A DNA stretch of 64,000 nt from Sandaracinus amylolyticus (lineage in GTDB: Bacteria > Myxococcota_A > Polyangia > Polyangiales > Sandaracinaceae), in assembly GCF_021631985.1 (NCBI RefSeq), contig NZ_CP070225.1, positions 124,001-188,000 on the forward strand, written 5' to 3'. The notes beneath the pieces were generated by a model, which saw nothing but the letters and a program-made list of their open reading frames with translations, did no database searches and had not been told where the DNA came from. Position 1 is the first letter of the stretch, and every line of letters starts with the position of its first letter. The translations under genes and the position numbers were made by a program. This document shows positions 10,277 through 18,589 of this stretch, piece by piece.

Positions 10277-10966
10277 ATGAGCAGTGGTCAGCAACGCGGC
10301 GCCGACGTCCTCCTCGTCGCGTCCCACGCGCCCGATCTCGCAGGCATGCGCCCCTACCTCGGGGAACGTCTCGACGGCGTGATCCGGAACGTGCGGGTGC
10401 GCGCGAAGATCGTCGGCATGGGCATGGCGGTCGCGGCCGCGGCGGCGGCGCGCGGCATCCTCGCGGTGCAGCCACGCGCGGTGCTGATGATCGGCACGTG
10501 CGGCGTGTACCCGAACCTCCCGCAGTACCGTCCGCACGACTTGCTCGTCCCGAGCCGCGCGCAGCTCGTCGATCACGCGGTGCTCGCGGTGCGCGCGTCG
10601 TTCCCCGAGCCGATGCAGACGGTCGCCGAGACCCACGCGCTGATGAGCAGTGCGCTGCGTGCGTGTCATCCGCGTGGACATCTCGCGCCGGTCGCGAGCC
10701 CGCTCGCGCAGACGACCGACGACACGCTCGCCGCCGCGATCACGCCCTCGACCGGATGCGAAGCGGAGAACCTCGAGCTCTTCGCGGTCGCGATGGCGTG
10801 CCGCGCCGCGGACGTCCCGTTCGCGGCTGCGCTCGGGATCAGCAACATCGCGGGCTCGACGGGCCGCCACGACTGGTCGCAATTCCAGCGCGACGCGGTG
10901 AGCAGCGCGGCGAGCGCGGTCGCTGCGTGGATGCACAACGGCGCGCAGGGTCTTCCTCACAACTGA
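10277..10966 (+). CDS. Nucleoside phosphorylase-family protein
   Basis: A 229-residue member of the PNP/UDP phosphorylase-1 fold, which includes MTA/SAH nucleosidase and futalosine hydrolase. Visible hallmarks are the central strand VLMIGTCGVYP near residue 75, the ribose-contact segment GCEAENLELFAVA near 162 (the family normally has E-x-E or ME here), and ISNIAG near 192 followed by HDW, where the catalytic Asp loop normally lies. Substrate cannot be told; futalosine hydrolase or a purine nucleosidase are options. There is no operon partner. A leaderless-type promoter precedes it and a long repeat-rich intergenic region follows. Confidence 0.75.
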   Translation: MSSGQQRGADVLLVASHAPDLAGMRPYLGERLDGVIRNVRVRAKIVGMGMAVAAAAAARGILAVQPRAVLMIGTCGVYPNLPQYRPHDLLVPSRAQLVDHAVLAVRASFPEPMQTVAETHALMSSALRACHPRGHLAPVASPLAQTTDDTLAAAITPSTGCEAENLELFAVAMACRAADVPFAAALGISNIAGSTGRHDWSQFQRDAVSSAASAVAAWMHNGAQGLPHN

Positions 10967-11141
10967 GCCGGAAGGCCGACCGGCTGAGGAGAGCAGGAAC
11001 GAGAAGGAACACCACGTCGGTGTGTCTTCTCGATCGTCGATGCGCTCGAAGCGCGCTCCTTCGGGATTTTCTGAGGAAAGCAGGAGGAGAAGGAAGACCA
11101 CGTCGGTGTGTCTTCTCGATCTTCTTGATCGCTCGTCCGTG

Positions 11142-11212
11142 CTCGACCCGCAGACGTCTGTGCCTCGACCCGCAGACGTCTGCGCCTCGACCCGCAGGCG
11201 TCTGCGCCCCGA
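11142..11212 (+). repeat. 22-bp tandem repeat array
   Basis: Three copies of a 22-bp unit (CTCGACCCGCAGACGTCTG plus 3 nt) start at 11142, 11164 and 11186, with a decayed fourth at 11208. Each unit contains the palindrome CAGACGTCTG (third copy has one change), so it could bind a dimeric protein. Confidence 0.8.
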
Positions 11213-11227
11213 CGACGAACGACGACG

Positions 11228-11395
11228 ACGAGCTCGTTTCGCGCGTCGCGTCCGCGTGTCGCGCATCGTCGTGGTGTTCCTAACCCTCCTGCTCTCCTCA
11301 GAAATTCTCCCGAACGAGCTCGTGCGCGCGATGCGTCCGCGTGTCGCGCATCGCCTTGGTGGTCTTGGGCGTCCTGCTCTCCTCAGAAATTCTTT
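11228..11395 (+). repeat. Two tandem 85-bp imperfect copies
   Basis: Matching blocks offset by exactly 85 bp: GCGTCCGCGTGTCGCGCATC at 11248 and 11333, and TCCTGCTCTCCTCAGAAATT at 11287 and 11372. The intervening sequence has diverged. Confidence 0.75.
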
Positions 11396-11426
11396 CCTGC
11401 ACTCCGCGGTGCTAAGGTGAGCGCGC

Positions 11427-12557
11427 GTGCGCGGGGGGAGCTCCAGACAACACGACGACGCGGGCCTCGCGGATCTCGGTCCCGCTCCGCCCGTCACCGT
11501 CACCACACCCATCCCCGCGCCGCCCTACGACGCGCATCGCGTCGTGCATCGCTGGGACCTCGACAAGACGTATCTGCGCACCGAGTTCGACACGGTGAAG
11601 GACCTGCTCCGCACCGCGTTCGAGTCCGCCGCGCAGAAGAAGACCGTCCCCGGCGCGTCCGCGCTGCTCCGCGAGATCCGCGCGACCGATCCCGCGGGCA
11701 TCTACATCCTCTCGGGCAGCCCCACGCAGATGCGCAAAGTGCTCGAGGCGAAGCTGCGCCTCGACGGCATCCGCTGGGACACGCTCGTCCTCAAGCCGCA
11801 GCTGACGAACATCCTCCGCGGGCGCTTCCGGTTCGTGAAGGACCAGGTCGGCTACAAGCTCGCGGCGCTGCTCGACACCCGCGCGTCGATGCCCTCCGAC
11901 ACGCTCGAGTACATGTTCGGCGACGACGCCGAGGCCGACGCGTTCATCTACTCGATCTACACCGACCTCTGCGCGGGCCGCGTCGAAGTGCCGACGCTCA
12001 TGCAAGTGCTGGAGATCGCCGGTGTCTATCCCGACGTGCTCCCGCGCGTCGTGCGCATGGCCGAGCGCGTGCCGCGCGGCGGCGGCGCGATCCGCATCTT
12101 CATCCACCTCGATCGCGTCAGCTCGCCGAACGCGTTCGAGGAGTACGGGCCGCGCGTCTGCCCGTTCTACAACTACTTCCAGCCCGCGTGCGTGCTGCTC
12201 GAGCACGGCGTGCTGCCTCCGCTCTCGGCGCTGCGCGTGGCCGCGGAGCTCGTGATCCATCACGGATTCACCGCGGACGCGCTCGTCGCGTCGTACATGG
12301 ATCTCGTCGCGCGAAAGCAGCTCGGTCGCTACGGCGCGGACGTGCTCGCGCGCTTCCTCGAAGAGGTCGACGAGTCGCTGCTCGCGACGACTGCGCCGGT
12401 GCTCCGCGCGTTCGGAAGACAGCTCGACGAGGAATGCCCGAGGGATCTTCCGTCGCCGCCTCCTCCACCGCCGATCGAGATCGACTGGCCCGGGCTCTTC
12501 GATCGCGACCGCGCGCGTGCGCGCGCCGCGAAGCTGCGATCGCTCGGACGTCTCTGA
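11427..12557 (+). CDS. App1-like (DUF2183) HAD-type phosphatase
   Basis: Predicted phosphatase related to the catalytic domain of yeast App1 phosphatidate phosphatase. The HAD-like DxDxT nucleophile motif is at 44-48 (WDLDKTYL). The second motif YILSGSP lies near 93, and the acidic motif FGDDAEAD near 157, in the family's order. Length 376 aa, with a Pro-rich N-terminus and a Pro-rich insertion near 345, and no signal peptide. The GTG at 11427 follows a TAAGGT hexamer at 11413-11418. Substrate could be a phospholipid or a phosphoprotein; not resolvable here. It is monocistronic, just downstream of the repeat mosaic. Confidence 0.8.
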   Translation: MRGGSSRQHDDAGLADLGPAPPVTVTTPIPAPPYDAHRVVHRWDLDKTYLRTEFDTVKDLLRTAFESAAQKKTVPGASALLREIRATDPAGIYILSGSPTQMRKVLEAKLRLDGIRWDTLVLKPQLTNILRGRFRFVKDQVGYKLAALLDTRASMPSDTLEYMFGDDAEADAFIYSIYTDLCAGRVEVPTLMQVLEIAGVYPDVLPRVVRMAERVPRGGGAIRIFIHLDRVSSPNAFEEYGPRVCPFYNYFQPACVLLEHGVLPPLSALRVAAELVIHHGFTADALVASYMDLVARKQLGRYGADVLARFLEEVDESLLATTAPVLRAFGRQLDEECPRDLPSPPPPPPIEIDWPGLFDRDRARARAAKLRSLGRL

Positions 12558-12603
12558 TCACGCGATCTCGACGCGCGCAACAGCGGGAGCTATTTGTTGT
12601 GGC

Positions 12604-13935
12604 GTGGCGCAACGCGTCTTGGGGCCTCGGGTCGGGCTCGCCCCGCGCTGCCTTTGGTGGCCGCTCGCGGTGATGCTCGTCGGTTGTGGAGCCAAGACAG
12701 GGCTCCTCGCACCTGACGCTCAGGTCGACGCCGGCATGGATGCCGGGCCTGACGCGCAGATTCCATGCATCGAGATCCCGCTCGATGGTGGGCTCATCGA
12801 GATCCCGCTCGAGACGGAGGTGCAGCTCGGTCGCGCGGACGTGGTCCTCGCGATCGACACCACCGCGTCGATGGGCCAGGAGATCGGGGAGATCCGCCGC
12901 ACGCTGCGTGATCAGATCGTGCCCGGCATCCGGAGCGCGATCCCCGACGCGAACCTCGGCGTGACGACGTACGCGGACTTCCCCGAGGGCGGATGCGGCA
13001 GCTCGGGCGACAACGATCTGCCGTTCCGTCTCGTGCTGCCGGTGACCGAGGACGTCGGTCGCGTGCAGAGCGCCGTCGACTCGGTGCGCCTCAACAACGG
13101 CGCGGACACGCCGGAGTCGCAGGTCGAGGCGCTCTATCAGATCGCCACCGGCGAAGGCGTCGGGCGCTACGTGCCCGCGAGCTTCGGATGTCCGATGGGT
13201 GGCTTCGGCTATCCGTGCTTCCGCACCGACGCGCTCCCCGTCGTGCTGCTCTTCAGCGATGCGCCGTTCCACAACGGGCCGGGCGGCGGGAGCCCGTACT
13301 CCGATTCGATGGCGTGCCCCGCGGTCGCGACCGTCGCACACGACTACGACGACGCGGTCGAGGCGCTGCAGCGCAACGAGATCCGCGTGATCGGCCTCTA
13401 CTCCGGCCCGCCGCGCGATCGCGGGCTGCCCGACATGCGGCAGCTGGCGCTCGACACCAACGCGCTGGGCGACGGTGACGAGCCGCTGGTGTTCGACATC
13501 GGCGAGAACGGCGAGCGCCTGTCGACGAGCGTGATCGATGCGATCACCACGCTCGCCGAGGTCATCGAGCTCGACATCGACACCGTGCTGATGGACGTCG
13601 ATCGCACCGACGCGGTCGATCCGCGCGACTTCGTCGAGGCGGTGGTGCCGCTGCGCGCCGATCCGATGGACGGCGTGCGCGAGATCGACGTCGCGGCAGG
13701 CGCGTTCCTCGGGGTGCGCACCGGGACGACCGTCGTGTTCGGTCTGACGCTGCGCAACGATGCGGTCGCGCCGGGCGCGGGCCCGCAGCGATTCCTCCTC
13801 GAGGTCGTGTTCCGCGGCGATGGTCGCACCCGCATCGGCTCGGTGATCATCGAGATCGTCGTGCCCGGCGCGGACGGCACCGGATGCGAGGAGATGACGG
13901 GCACGGTGCTGGAGATCCGCGGTCCGTCCGATTGA
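12604..13935 (+). CDS. VWA-domain lipoprotein (tandem paralogue 1)
   Basis: Exported lipoprotein with a von Willebrand A fold, likely a surface or periplasmic metal-dependent adhesion protein. GTG at 12604 gives a short signal peptide ending in the lipobox LVGC near residue 28. Upstream in-frame sequence would add unlikely N-terminal residues. The mature start GAKTGLLAPDA and an Asp-Ala-Gly linker are followed by the VWA domain (about 70-300), with a MIDAS-type motif DTTAS (VVLAIDTTASMG). Several Cys pairs, for example GCPMGGFGYPCF in related form, are shared with its two paralogues. The C-terminal ~120 residues look beta-rich. It begins an array of three related genes. Confidence 0.85.
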   Translation: MAQRVLGPRVGLAPRCLWWPLAVMLVGCGAKTGLLAPDAQVDAGMDAGPDAQIPCIEIPLDGGLIEIPLETEVQLGRADVVLAIDTTASMGQEIGEIRRTLRDQIVPGIRSAIPDANLGVTTYADFPEGGCGSSGDNDLPFRLVLPVTEDVGRVQSAVDSVRLNNGADTPESQVEALYQIATGEGVGRYVPASFGCPMGGFGYPCFRTDALPVVLLFSDAPFHNGPGGGSPYSDSMACPAVATVAHDYDDAVEALQRNEIRVIGLYSGPPRDRGLPDMRQLALDTNALGDGDEPLVFDIGENGERLSTSVIDAITTLAEVIELDIDTVLMDVDRTDAVDPRDFVEAVVPLRADPMDGVREIDVAAGAFLGVRTGTTVVFGLTLRNDAVAPGAGPQRFLLEVVFRGDGRTRIGSVIIEIVVPGADGTGCEEMTGTVLEIRGPSD

Positions 13936-14009
13936 GCTGATTGGAGACGCGGCGTGCCGCGAGCGACTTGCTCGTGGCCGGGTCCAGAGCAGGATGCGTC
14001 GGGCTTGTC

Positions 14010-15278
14010 GTGAAGGTTCGAGCTTCGATCGCGCGCTTGAGCTCGCTGGCGTTGCTCGCCGGCGTGATGTCGTGCGGCGCGCGCACCGGGCTCGACGCGC
14101 CCGACGCGCAGATCGACTCGGGCATGGACGCGGGGCCTCCGCCGCCTCCTCCGCCGCTCTGCGTGGACGTGACGCCCGAAGAGCCGCGCGTGACCGTCGA
14201 CCTCGCGATCCCCGCGAGCCTGCGCGTCGTCGACGTGATGTTCCTGATCGACTCGACCGCGAGCATGCAGGACGAGATCGACTCGGTGCGCGAGCGACTG
14301 CGTGATCGCGTGGTGCCCGGGGTGCGCGAGCTGATCCCCGATGCCGCGTTCGGCGTCGCGCTCTTCGGCGAGTTCCCGGTGCCTCCCCACGCGATCGCGG
14401 GCGACGACGTGGGGCCCTTCCTGCTGCGCACGCCGATCACGACCGACGTGGTGCGCATCGAGACCGCGCTCGCGCGCACGCCGGTGTGGGGCAACCTCGA
14501 CGACGCCGAGGCCGCGATCGAAGGGCTCTTCCAGGTCGCGACCGGTGCCGGCCTGACGCCCTTCATCCCCGCGAGCGTCGGCTGTCCGAGCGGCGGCGTC
14601 GGCGGTGCGTGCTTCCGCGACGACGCGTTCCGCATCGTGATGCTCGTGACCGATGCGCCGATGCACAACGGCCCGCCCGGGGTCGAGCCCGTGTCGAATT
14701 ACGAACGGGTCCGGCCCGTGCCGCACACCTATCTCGAGACGGTGGACGCGACGCGCGCGCTGGACCTCTTCGTGATCGGGCTCGCGGCGTCGGACGCGGG
14801 ACGCCCGAGCGCGTTCCAGCATCTCGTCGCGCTCGCGCGCGACACCGAGTCGGTCGACGGCGCAGGGAACCCGATCGTGTTCGACATCGGAGGACGCGGC
14901 GATCGCATCGGGACGGGCATCATCGATGCGGTCCGGCGCGTCGCCGAGGAAGTGCCGCTCGACGTCGACGCGACCGTCGAGGATCGACCGGGCGATGCGC
15001 TCGATGCGCTCGACGTGATCCGCGGGATCCGCGCGCGCTCGGCCGAGCCCCCGAGCGGCATCGCGGGCATGGACGGGGCGCGCTTCCTCGGCGTGCGCCC
15101 GGGGACGCGGCTCACGTTCGAGCTCGAGATCGACGCGAGCGAGCTGCCGCCGTCGCCGGCGCGGCGAGAGTTCGCGGCCCGTGTGATATTCCGGGAGTCG
15201 GGGCGCAGTCGCATCGAGGTGCGCGAGATCGTGATCGTCGTGCCGGGCGACGACGGTATCGGGTGCGAGGACGAGTGA
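14010..15278 (+). CDS. VWA-domain lipoprotein (tandem paralogue 2)
   Basis: Paralogue of the preceding and following genes with the same order of domains. The GTG at 14010 gives a clean lipoprotein signal (MKVRASIARLSS, hydrophobic core, lipobox VMSC); a TTG at 13941 is an alternative that would bury the signal. A Pro-rich linker precedes the VWA domain. The MIDAS motif is DSTAS (MFLIDSTASMQDEI), the most canonical of the three. The C-terminal portion has the conserved IVFDIGGRGDRIGTG-like block also seen in paralogues 1 and 3. Its TGA overlaps the next ATG by one base (TGATG), so paralogues 2 and 3 are translationally coupled. Confidence 0.85.
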   Translation: MKVRASIARLSSLALLAGVMSCGARTGLDAPDAQIDSGMDAGPPPPPPPLCVDVTPEEPRVTVDLAIPASLRVVDVMFLIDSTASMQDEIDSVRERLRDRVVPGVRELIPDAAFGVALFGEFPVPPHAIAGDDVGPFLLRTPITTDVVRIETALARTPVWGNLDDAEAAIEGLFQVATGAGLTPFIPASVGCPSGGVGGACFRDDAFRIVMLVTDAPMHNGPPGVEPVSNYERVRPVPHTYLETVDATRALDLFVIGLAASDAGRPSAFQHLVALARDTESVDGAGNPIVFDIGGRGDRIGTGIIDAVRRVAEEVPLDVDATVEDRPGDALDALDVIRGIRARSAEPPSGIAGMDGARFLGVRPGTRLTFELEIDASELPPSPARREFAARVIFRESGRSRIEVREIVIVVPGDDGIGCEDE

Positions 15279-16588
15279 TGGGACCAGATCGGCGCGTGCT
15301 CGGGGTGGTCGCGGCGCTCGCGCTGCTCGGTTGTGGATCGAAGACGGGGCTCTTCGCGCCCGACGCGGAGGTGCCCTTCGATGCCGCGCTCGATGCGCCG
15401 CTCGACGCGTTCGTGCCGCCCGATGCGTTCGTGCCGCCCGATGCATTCGTGCCGCCCGACGTGTGCATCGAGCTCCCGCCGATGGAGCCGCCGCGCTCGG
15501 TCGACGTGTCGTTCGTCAGCCGCGTGCTGAGCGCCGAGGTGTACTTCCTCGTCGACGTGACGGGCTCGATGGGCGAGGAGATCGGCGAGATCCGCGCGCG
15601 CCTGCGCGACACGATCATCCCCGGCGTCGCGGCGCAGATCCCCGACGTGCGCTTCAGCGTCGGGCGTTATGCGGACTTCCCGGTCGATCCCTACGGCTCC
15701 GACGGGCGCACCGGCGGCATGCCCGCGGACGACCTCTATCGCCTCGAGCAGCGCAGCACGACCAACATCGATCTCGTGCAGCGCGCGCTCGATCGCCTCG
15801 AGCGCCAGGGCGGCGGCGACCTGCCCGAGGCGACGGTGGAGGCGCTCTGGGTGACGGCGACGTCGGATGCGCCGATGCGCCTCGTGCCCGCGCGCGCCTG
15901 CCCCGCGGGGACGGTCGGCTATCCGTGCTTCGAGCGCGAGGGCTCGCGCATCTTCCTGCTCTTCACCGATGCGCCGATGCACAACGGGCCCGACGGCTCG
16001 GATCGGTACGCGCCGGTGCTCGGGTTCCGCAATCACACGTACGAAGAGACGGTGATGGCGCTGCGGACGATCGGCGCGAAGGTGCTCGGTCTCTACAGCG
16101 GCGACGGCACCGACGGTGGGCACGAGCAGCTCGAGCGGCTGGCGCGCGACACCGGCGCAGTGCGCCCCGGCGGATCGCCGATCGTGTTCGACATCGGGAC
16201 GAACGGCGCGAGCCTCGGGCCCGACGTGGTCGAGGCGGTGCGCACGCTCGTCGAGGAAGTGCCGATCGACGTCGACGCGCTCACCGAGGACTGGCCCGGT
16301 GATGCGACGGACGCGACGGAGTTCGTGACCGAGATCCTCGCGGTGTCGGCGGAGCCTGCGAGCGGTGCGACGCGGCTGCGCGATCGGTTCGTGGACGTGC
16401 GTCCGGGCACGCGCGTGACGTTCTCGATCATGCTCGCGAACGAGCGCTTCGTGCAGATGGACGAGCCCCAGGTGTTCCGGCTGATCGTGGTGCTGCGCGG
16501 CGACGGAGTGACGCGGCTGAGCGAGACGATCGTCGACATCGTGGTGCCGTCGATCGATGGAGATGGGTGCTCGGAGATCGGTCGGTGA
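15278..16588 (+). CDS. VWA-domain lipoprotein (tandem paralogue 3)
   Basis: Third member of the array, 436 aa. The signal peptide ends ALALLGC and the mature protein begins GSKTGLFAPDA, nearly the same anchor peptide as paralogue 1. Residues ~40-62 are a hexapeptide repeat (DAFVPP three times) encoded by an 18-bp tandem repeat. The VWA domain carries MIDAS-type DVTGS (YFLVDVTGSMGEE) and the C-terminal domain matches the other two. The three proteins may form a surface complex or present alternative ligand specificities; no secretion or pilus genes adjoin them. Confidence 0.85.
   Translation: MGPDRRVLGVVAALALLGCGSKTGLFAPDAEVPFDAALDAPLDAFVPPDAFVPPDAFVPPDVCIELPPMEPPRSVDVSFVSRVLSAEVYFLVDVTGSMGEEIGEIRARLRDTIIPGVAAQIPDVRFSVGRYADFPVDPYGSDGRTGGMPADDLYRLEQRSTTNIDLVQRALDRLERQGGGDLPEATVEALWVTATSDAPMRLVPARACPAGTVGYPCFEREGSRIFLLFTDAPMHNGPDGSDRYAPVLGFRNHTYEETVMALRTIGAKVLGLYSGDGTDGGHEQLERLARDTGAVRPGGSPIVFDIGTNGASLGPDVVEAVRTLVEEVPIDVDALTEDWPGDATDATEFVTEILAVSAEPASGATRLRDRFVDVRPGTRVTFSIMLANERFVQMDEPQVFRLIVVLRGDGVTRLSETIVDIVVPSIDGDGCSEIGR
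15409..15462 (+). repeat. 18-bp in-frame tandem repeat
   Basis: Three near-identical copies of GTTCGTGCCGCCCGATGC encode DAFVPP repeats in the linker of VWA paralogue 3; a likely site of length variation between strains. Confidence 0.75.
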
Positions 16589-16716
16589 GGCCTCGGTGAG
16601 AGGCGCAGGGTGGTGGGTCCGCCGCCCTGGCTCGCGGGCTGCCGTTCGATCGCGGTGAGAGTTGGGAAGCGCTTCGCGCTCTGCCGCGATGCTTCGACCA
16701 CGAAAGATCGTGCGGT

Positions 16717-17790
16717 TCAGCCCGGCTTGCGGGCGTCGGCGAGACCGACGTGCACCGTGAGCGAGATCGGGCCGCCTGCGAAGTACGTGTCGAGCGCTTT
16801 CTCGACCTGCTCGAGCATCGCCTCGTCGCCCGGCTGCATGCCGCAGAGCCAGCGCCACTCCGGCATCGCGACCAGGCGCACCATCGGGTCGCTGAAGATC
16901 TCGCGCGCGTTGCGGAAGGGCAGGCGCACCTCTTCGACGTGGATCTGCACGTCGTCGAGCCCCGCGCCCGTGAGCTGCGCGCGCCACGCGCTCGCGCTCG
17001 GGTGACGTAGCGCGAGCTGCTCGATGCGCCGCGCGAGCGCCGCGTGATCGCGACGCACCGCGATCTCGCGGAACATGTCGAGCACCTCTTCGAACGTGCC
17101 GGCGAGCGGGCGCGTCAGCAACGCGCGTCCTCCCGGCGCGAGCACGCGACGGATCTCCGAGAGCGATGCGCCCTCGTCGTCCACCGAGCTCATCACCAGG
17201 TTGCCGACCGCGATGTCGAAGACCTCGTCGCCGAACGAGAGGTGCTCGACCGGCTCGATCTTGAAGAAGATGCGCTTGCCCGCGTCGTCCAGCGCGCGGC
17301 GTCGCGCGAGATCGACGAGCGCCGGATCCCGATCGATAGCGATCACGCGGCCGCCCTCGCCGAGCCGGCGCATCACCTCGAACGCGGGATGCCCGGTGCC
17401 GCACCCGACGTCGAGCACCGTGAGGCGCGCGCCCTGGGGGATGCGCGCGACGATCGTGCGCCCGAAGAGCGAGGACCAGCGCGGCACCACGGCGCTGTCG
17501 TAGAGCGCAGCTTCCTGCGGCGTGGTGGTCGGCCCTACGCGCGCGCCGCGTGGCGACGGCGGAGGCTCGGAGCGCGGCCGCACCGCGGGCATCTGGGGCG
17601 TCGAGGGAGGACGGCGCTGCGTGGGCTCGTCGCTCGCGAGCGCCGCCTCGGGATCGTGCATCGCGGGCAGCTCGGGCTGCGACGCGGGACGCCGCGCCAC
17701 CGGCGGGATCGGCGGAGGCGCCGGCGTCGGGCCATGCGGGGAAGGGTGACCAGGGTACGTCGGACGACGCGGGCCCCGGTCGCCGCTCAC
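16717..17790 (-). CDS. Class I SAM-dependent methyltransferase with long disordered N-terminus
   Basis: Probable small-molecule methyltransferase of the UbiE/methyltransferase-11 type. Residues 1-95 are Pro/Arg-rich and low-complexity. The Rossmann core spans ~100-260 with motif I VLDVGCGTGHPA, an acidic residue ending strand 2 (VIAIDRDPALV), motif IV FDIAVGNLVMSS and motif VI LAPGGRALLTRP. The C-terminal ~90 residues form a variable cap. The GTG start overlaps the stop of the HEAT-repeat gene upstream (GTGA), so the two are coupled. Substrate unknown. Confidence 0.82.
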   Translation of the reverse strand: MSGDRGPRRPTYPGHPSPHGPTPAPPPIPPVARRPASQPELPAMHDPEAALASDEPTQRRPPSTPQMPAVRPRSEPPPSPRGARVGPTTTPQEAALYDSAVVPRWSSLFGRTIVARIPQGARLTVLDVGCGTGHPAFEVMRRLGEGGRVIAIDRDPALVDLARRRALDDAGKRIFFKIEPVEHLSFGDEVFDIAVGNLVMSSVDDEGASLSEIRRVLAPGGRALLTRPLAGTFEEVLDMFREIAVRRDHAALARRIEQLALRHPSASAWRAQLTGAGLDDVQIHVEEVRLPFRNAREIFSDPMVRLVAMPEWRWLCGMQPGDEAMLEQVEKALDTYFAGGPISLTVHVGLADARKPG

Positions 17791-18434
17791 GCGCCGGCCC
17801 CCGGATCGCCCTCGAGCTCCGCGATCGCGTCCGCCGCGAGATCACCGATGGTCGCGGTCGCGTCTTCGAGCTCGGGCAGCGTGACCTCGCGCGGGTCTTC
17901 GGTGAGCTTCTCGAGGTGGCGGATCGCGCCGGGATCGCCGTACGCCGCGAGCGCCTCGATCGCCGCCGCGACGACCTCGCCGCGCGGATGGGCGAGGAAG
18001 CGCGCGACGAGCGGGAGCGGATCGGGATCGCGGATCTCGCAGAGCACGAAGGGCAGCTCCTCCATCGAGTGCCCCGAGTGACCGCGCGCGAGCAGGCGCT
18101 CGATCCCGGTCGCGACCTCCTTGAAGCGCTCGTACGCGACGTCGAGGAGGCACTCGCCCGCCTCGTTGCGCACCGAGGGCTCCTCGTGATCGAGGATCGC
18201 GAGCAGCGCGTCCACGGTCTCCGGGCCCTGCACCTGCGCGCAGAGATCGGCGAGGCGCATGAGGCGCATCTCCTGCTCGTCCGGGTCGTCCAGCGAGAGC
18301 GCTTCGCGCACCGCGGACGACAGCGTGTGCGCGATCTGCTTCTCCTCGGCGGACTCGAGGAACGCGTCCTCGGCTGCGCGGAGCGCGCGATCGGCGTCGA
18401 AGAGGGCGTTCAGTTGCTCGCGCGCGCGGTCCAT
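17787..18434 (-). CDS. HEAT-repeat protein
   Basis: A 215-residue, acidic, all-helical protein. About residues 65-190 show HEAT/armadillo periodicity (VDALLAILDHEEPSVRNEAG; then LVARFLAHPRGEVVAAAIEA and DPGAIRHLEKLTED). HEAT proteins act as scaffolds. This one is coupled to the methyltransferase by a four-base overlap and may present or regulate it. It lies divergently from the FHA-sigma54 activator gene with ~155 bp between starts. Confidence 0.72.
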   Translation of the reverse strand: MDRAREQLNALFDADRALRAAEDAFLESAEEKQIAHTLSSAVREALSLDDPDEQEMRLMRLADLCAQVQGPETVDALLAILDHEEPSVRNEAGECLLDVAYERFKEVATGIERLLARGHSGHSMEELPFVLCEIRDPDPLPLVARFLAHPRGEVVAAAIEALAAYGDPGAIRHLEKLTEDPREVTLPELEDATATIGDLAADAIAELEGDPGAGA

Positions 18435-18573
18435 GTGGTCGCTCCAGGTGACCGTCGCGTGTATGCGCCGCGGCGTCGTACGTCAAGGTGTGGGGCCGGC
18501 GCGGCGCGCGTCACCGAACGCTCGCTCACAAGTGCGCTCTCTCTCAGTCGTGCGAGGCGCTGGGTGGTCGTGG

Positions 18574-18579
18574 TAACTT
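18574..18579 (+). promoter_or_regulatory. -10-like hexamer TAACTT
   Basis: Ends 10 nt before the ATG at 18590 of the sigma54 activator gene. Confidence 0.35.
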
Positions 18580-18589
18580 CTCGCCTCGC

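Larger units (their letters stand above)
10984..11401. repeat. Mosaic intergenic repeat locus
   Basis: The 460 bp between the phosphorylase-family gene and the App1-like gene hold no convincing gene but are built of nested repeats. A motif CTGAGGAGAGCAGGA occurs directly at 10984 and (as CTGAGGAAAGCAGGA) at 11071, and as its reverse complement TCCTGCTCTCCTCAG at 11287 and 11372. A perfect 25-bp sequence beginning ACCACGTCGGTGTG is repeated at 11011-11035 and 11097-11121. The region also holds a 22-bp tandem array and two 85-bp direct copies, listed separately. The same motif family recurs near 44.5 kb. It is probably a dispersed REP/MITE-like element; no transposase or target-site duplication was found. 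Confidence 0.8.

Noticed and set aside
11142-11212. Possible CRISPR-like or iteron array
   Set aside because: Only three to four contiguous 22-bp units without spacers, and no replication initiator gene nearby.
14729-17845. A >1000-codon open frame on the minus strand antisense to the VWA and methyltransferase genes
   Set aside because: Arg/Ala/His-rich low-complexity translation typical of the antisense frame of GC-rich genes; the sense-strand genes have clear domains. Only the in-frame part that encodes no domain overlaps, so it is a shadow.
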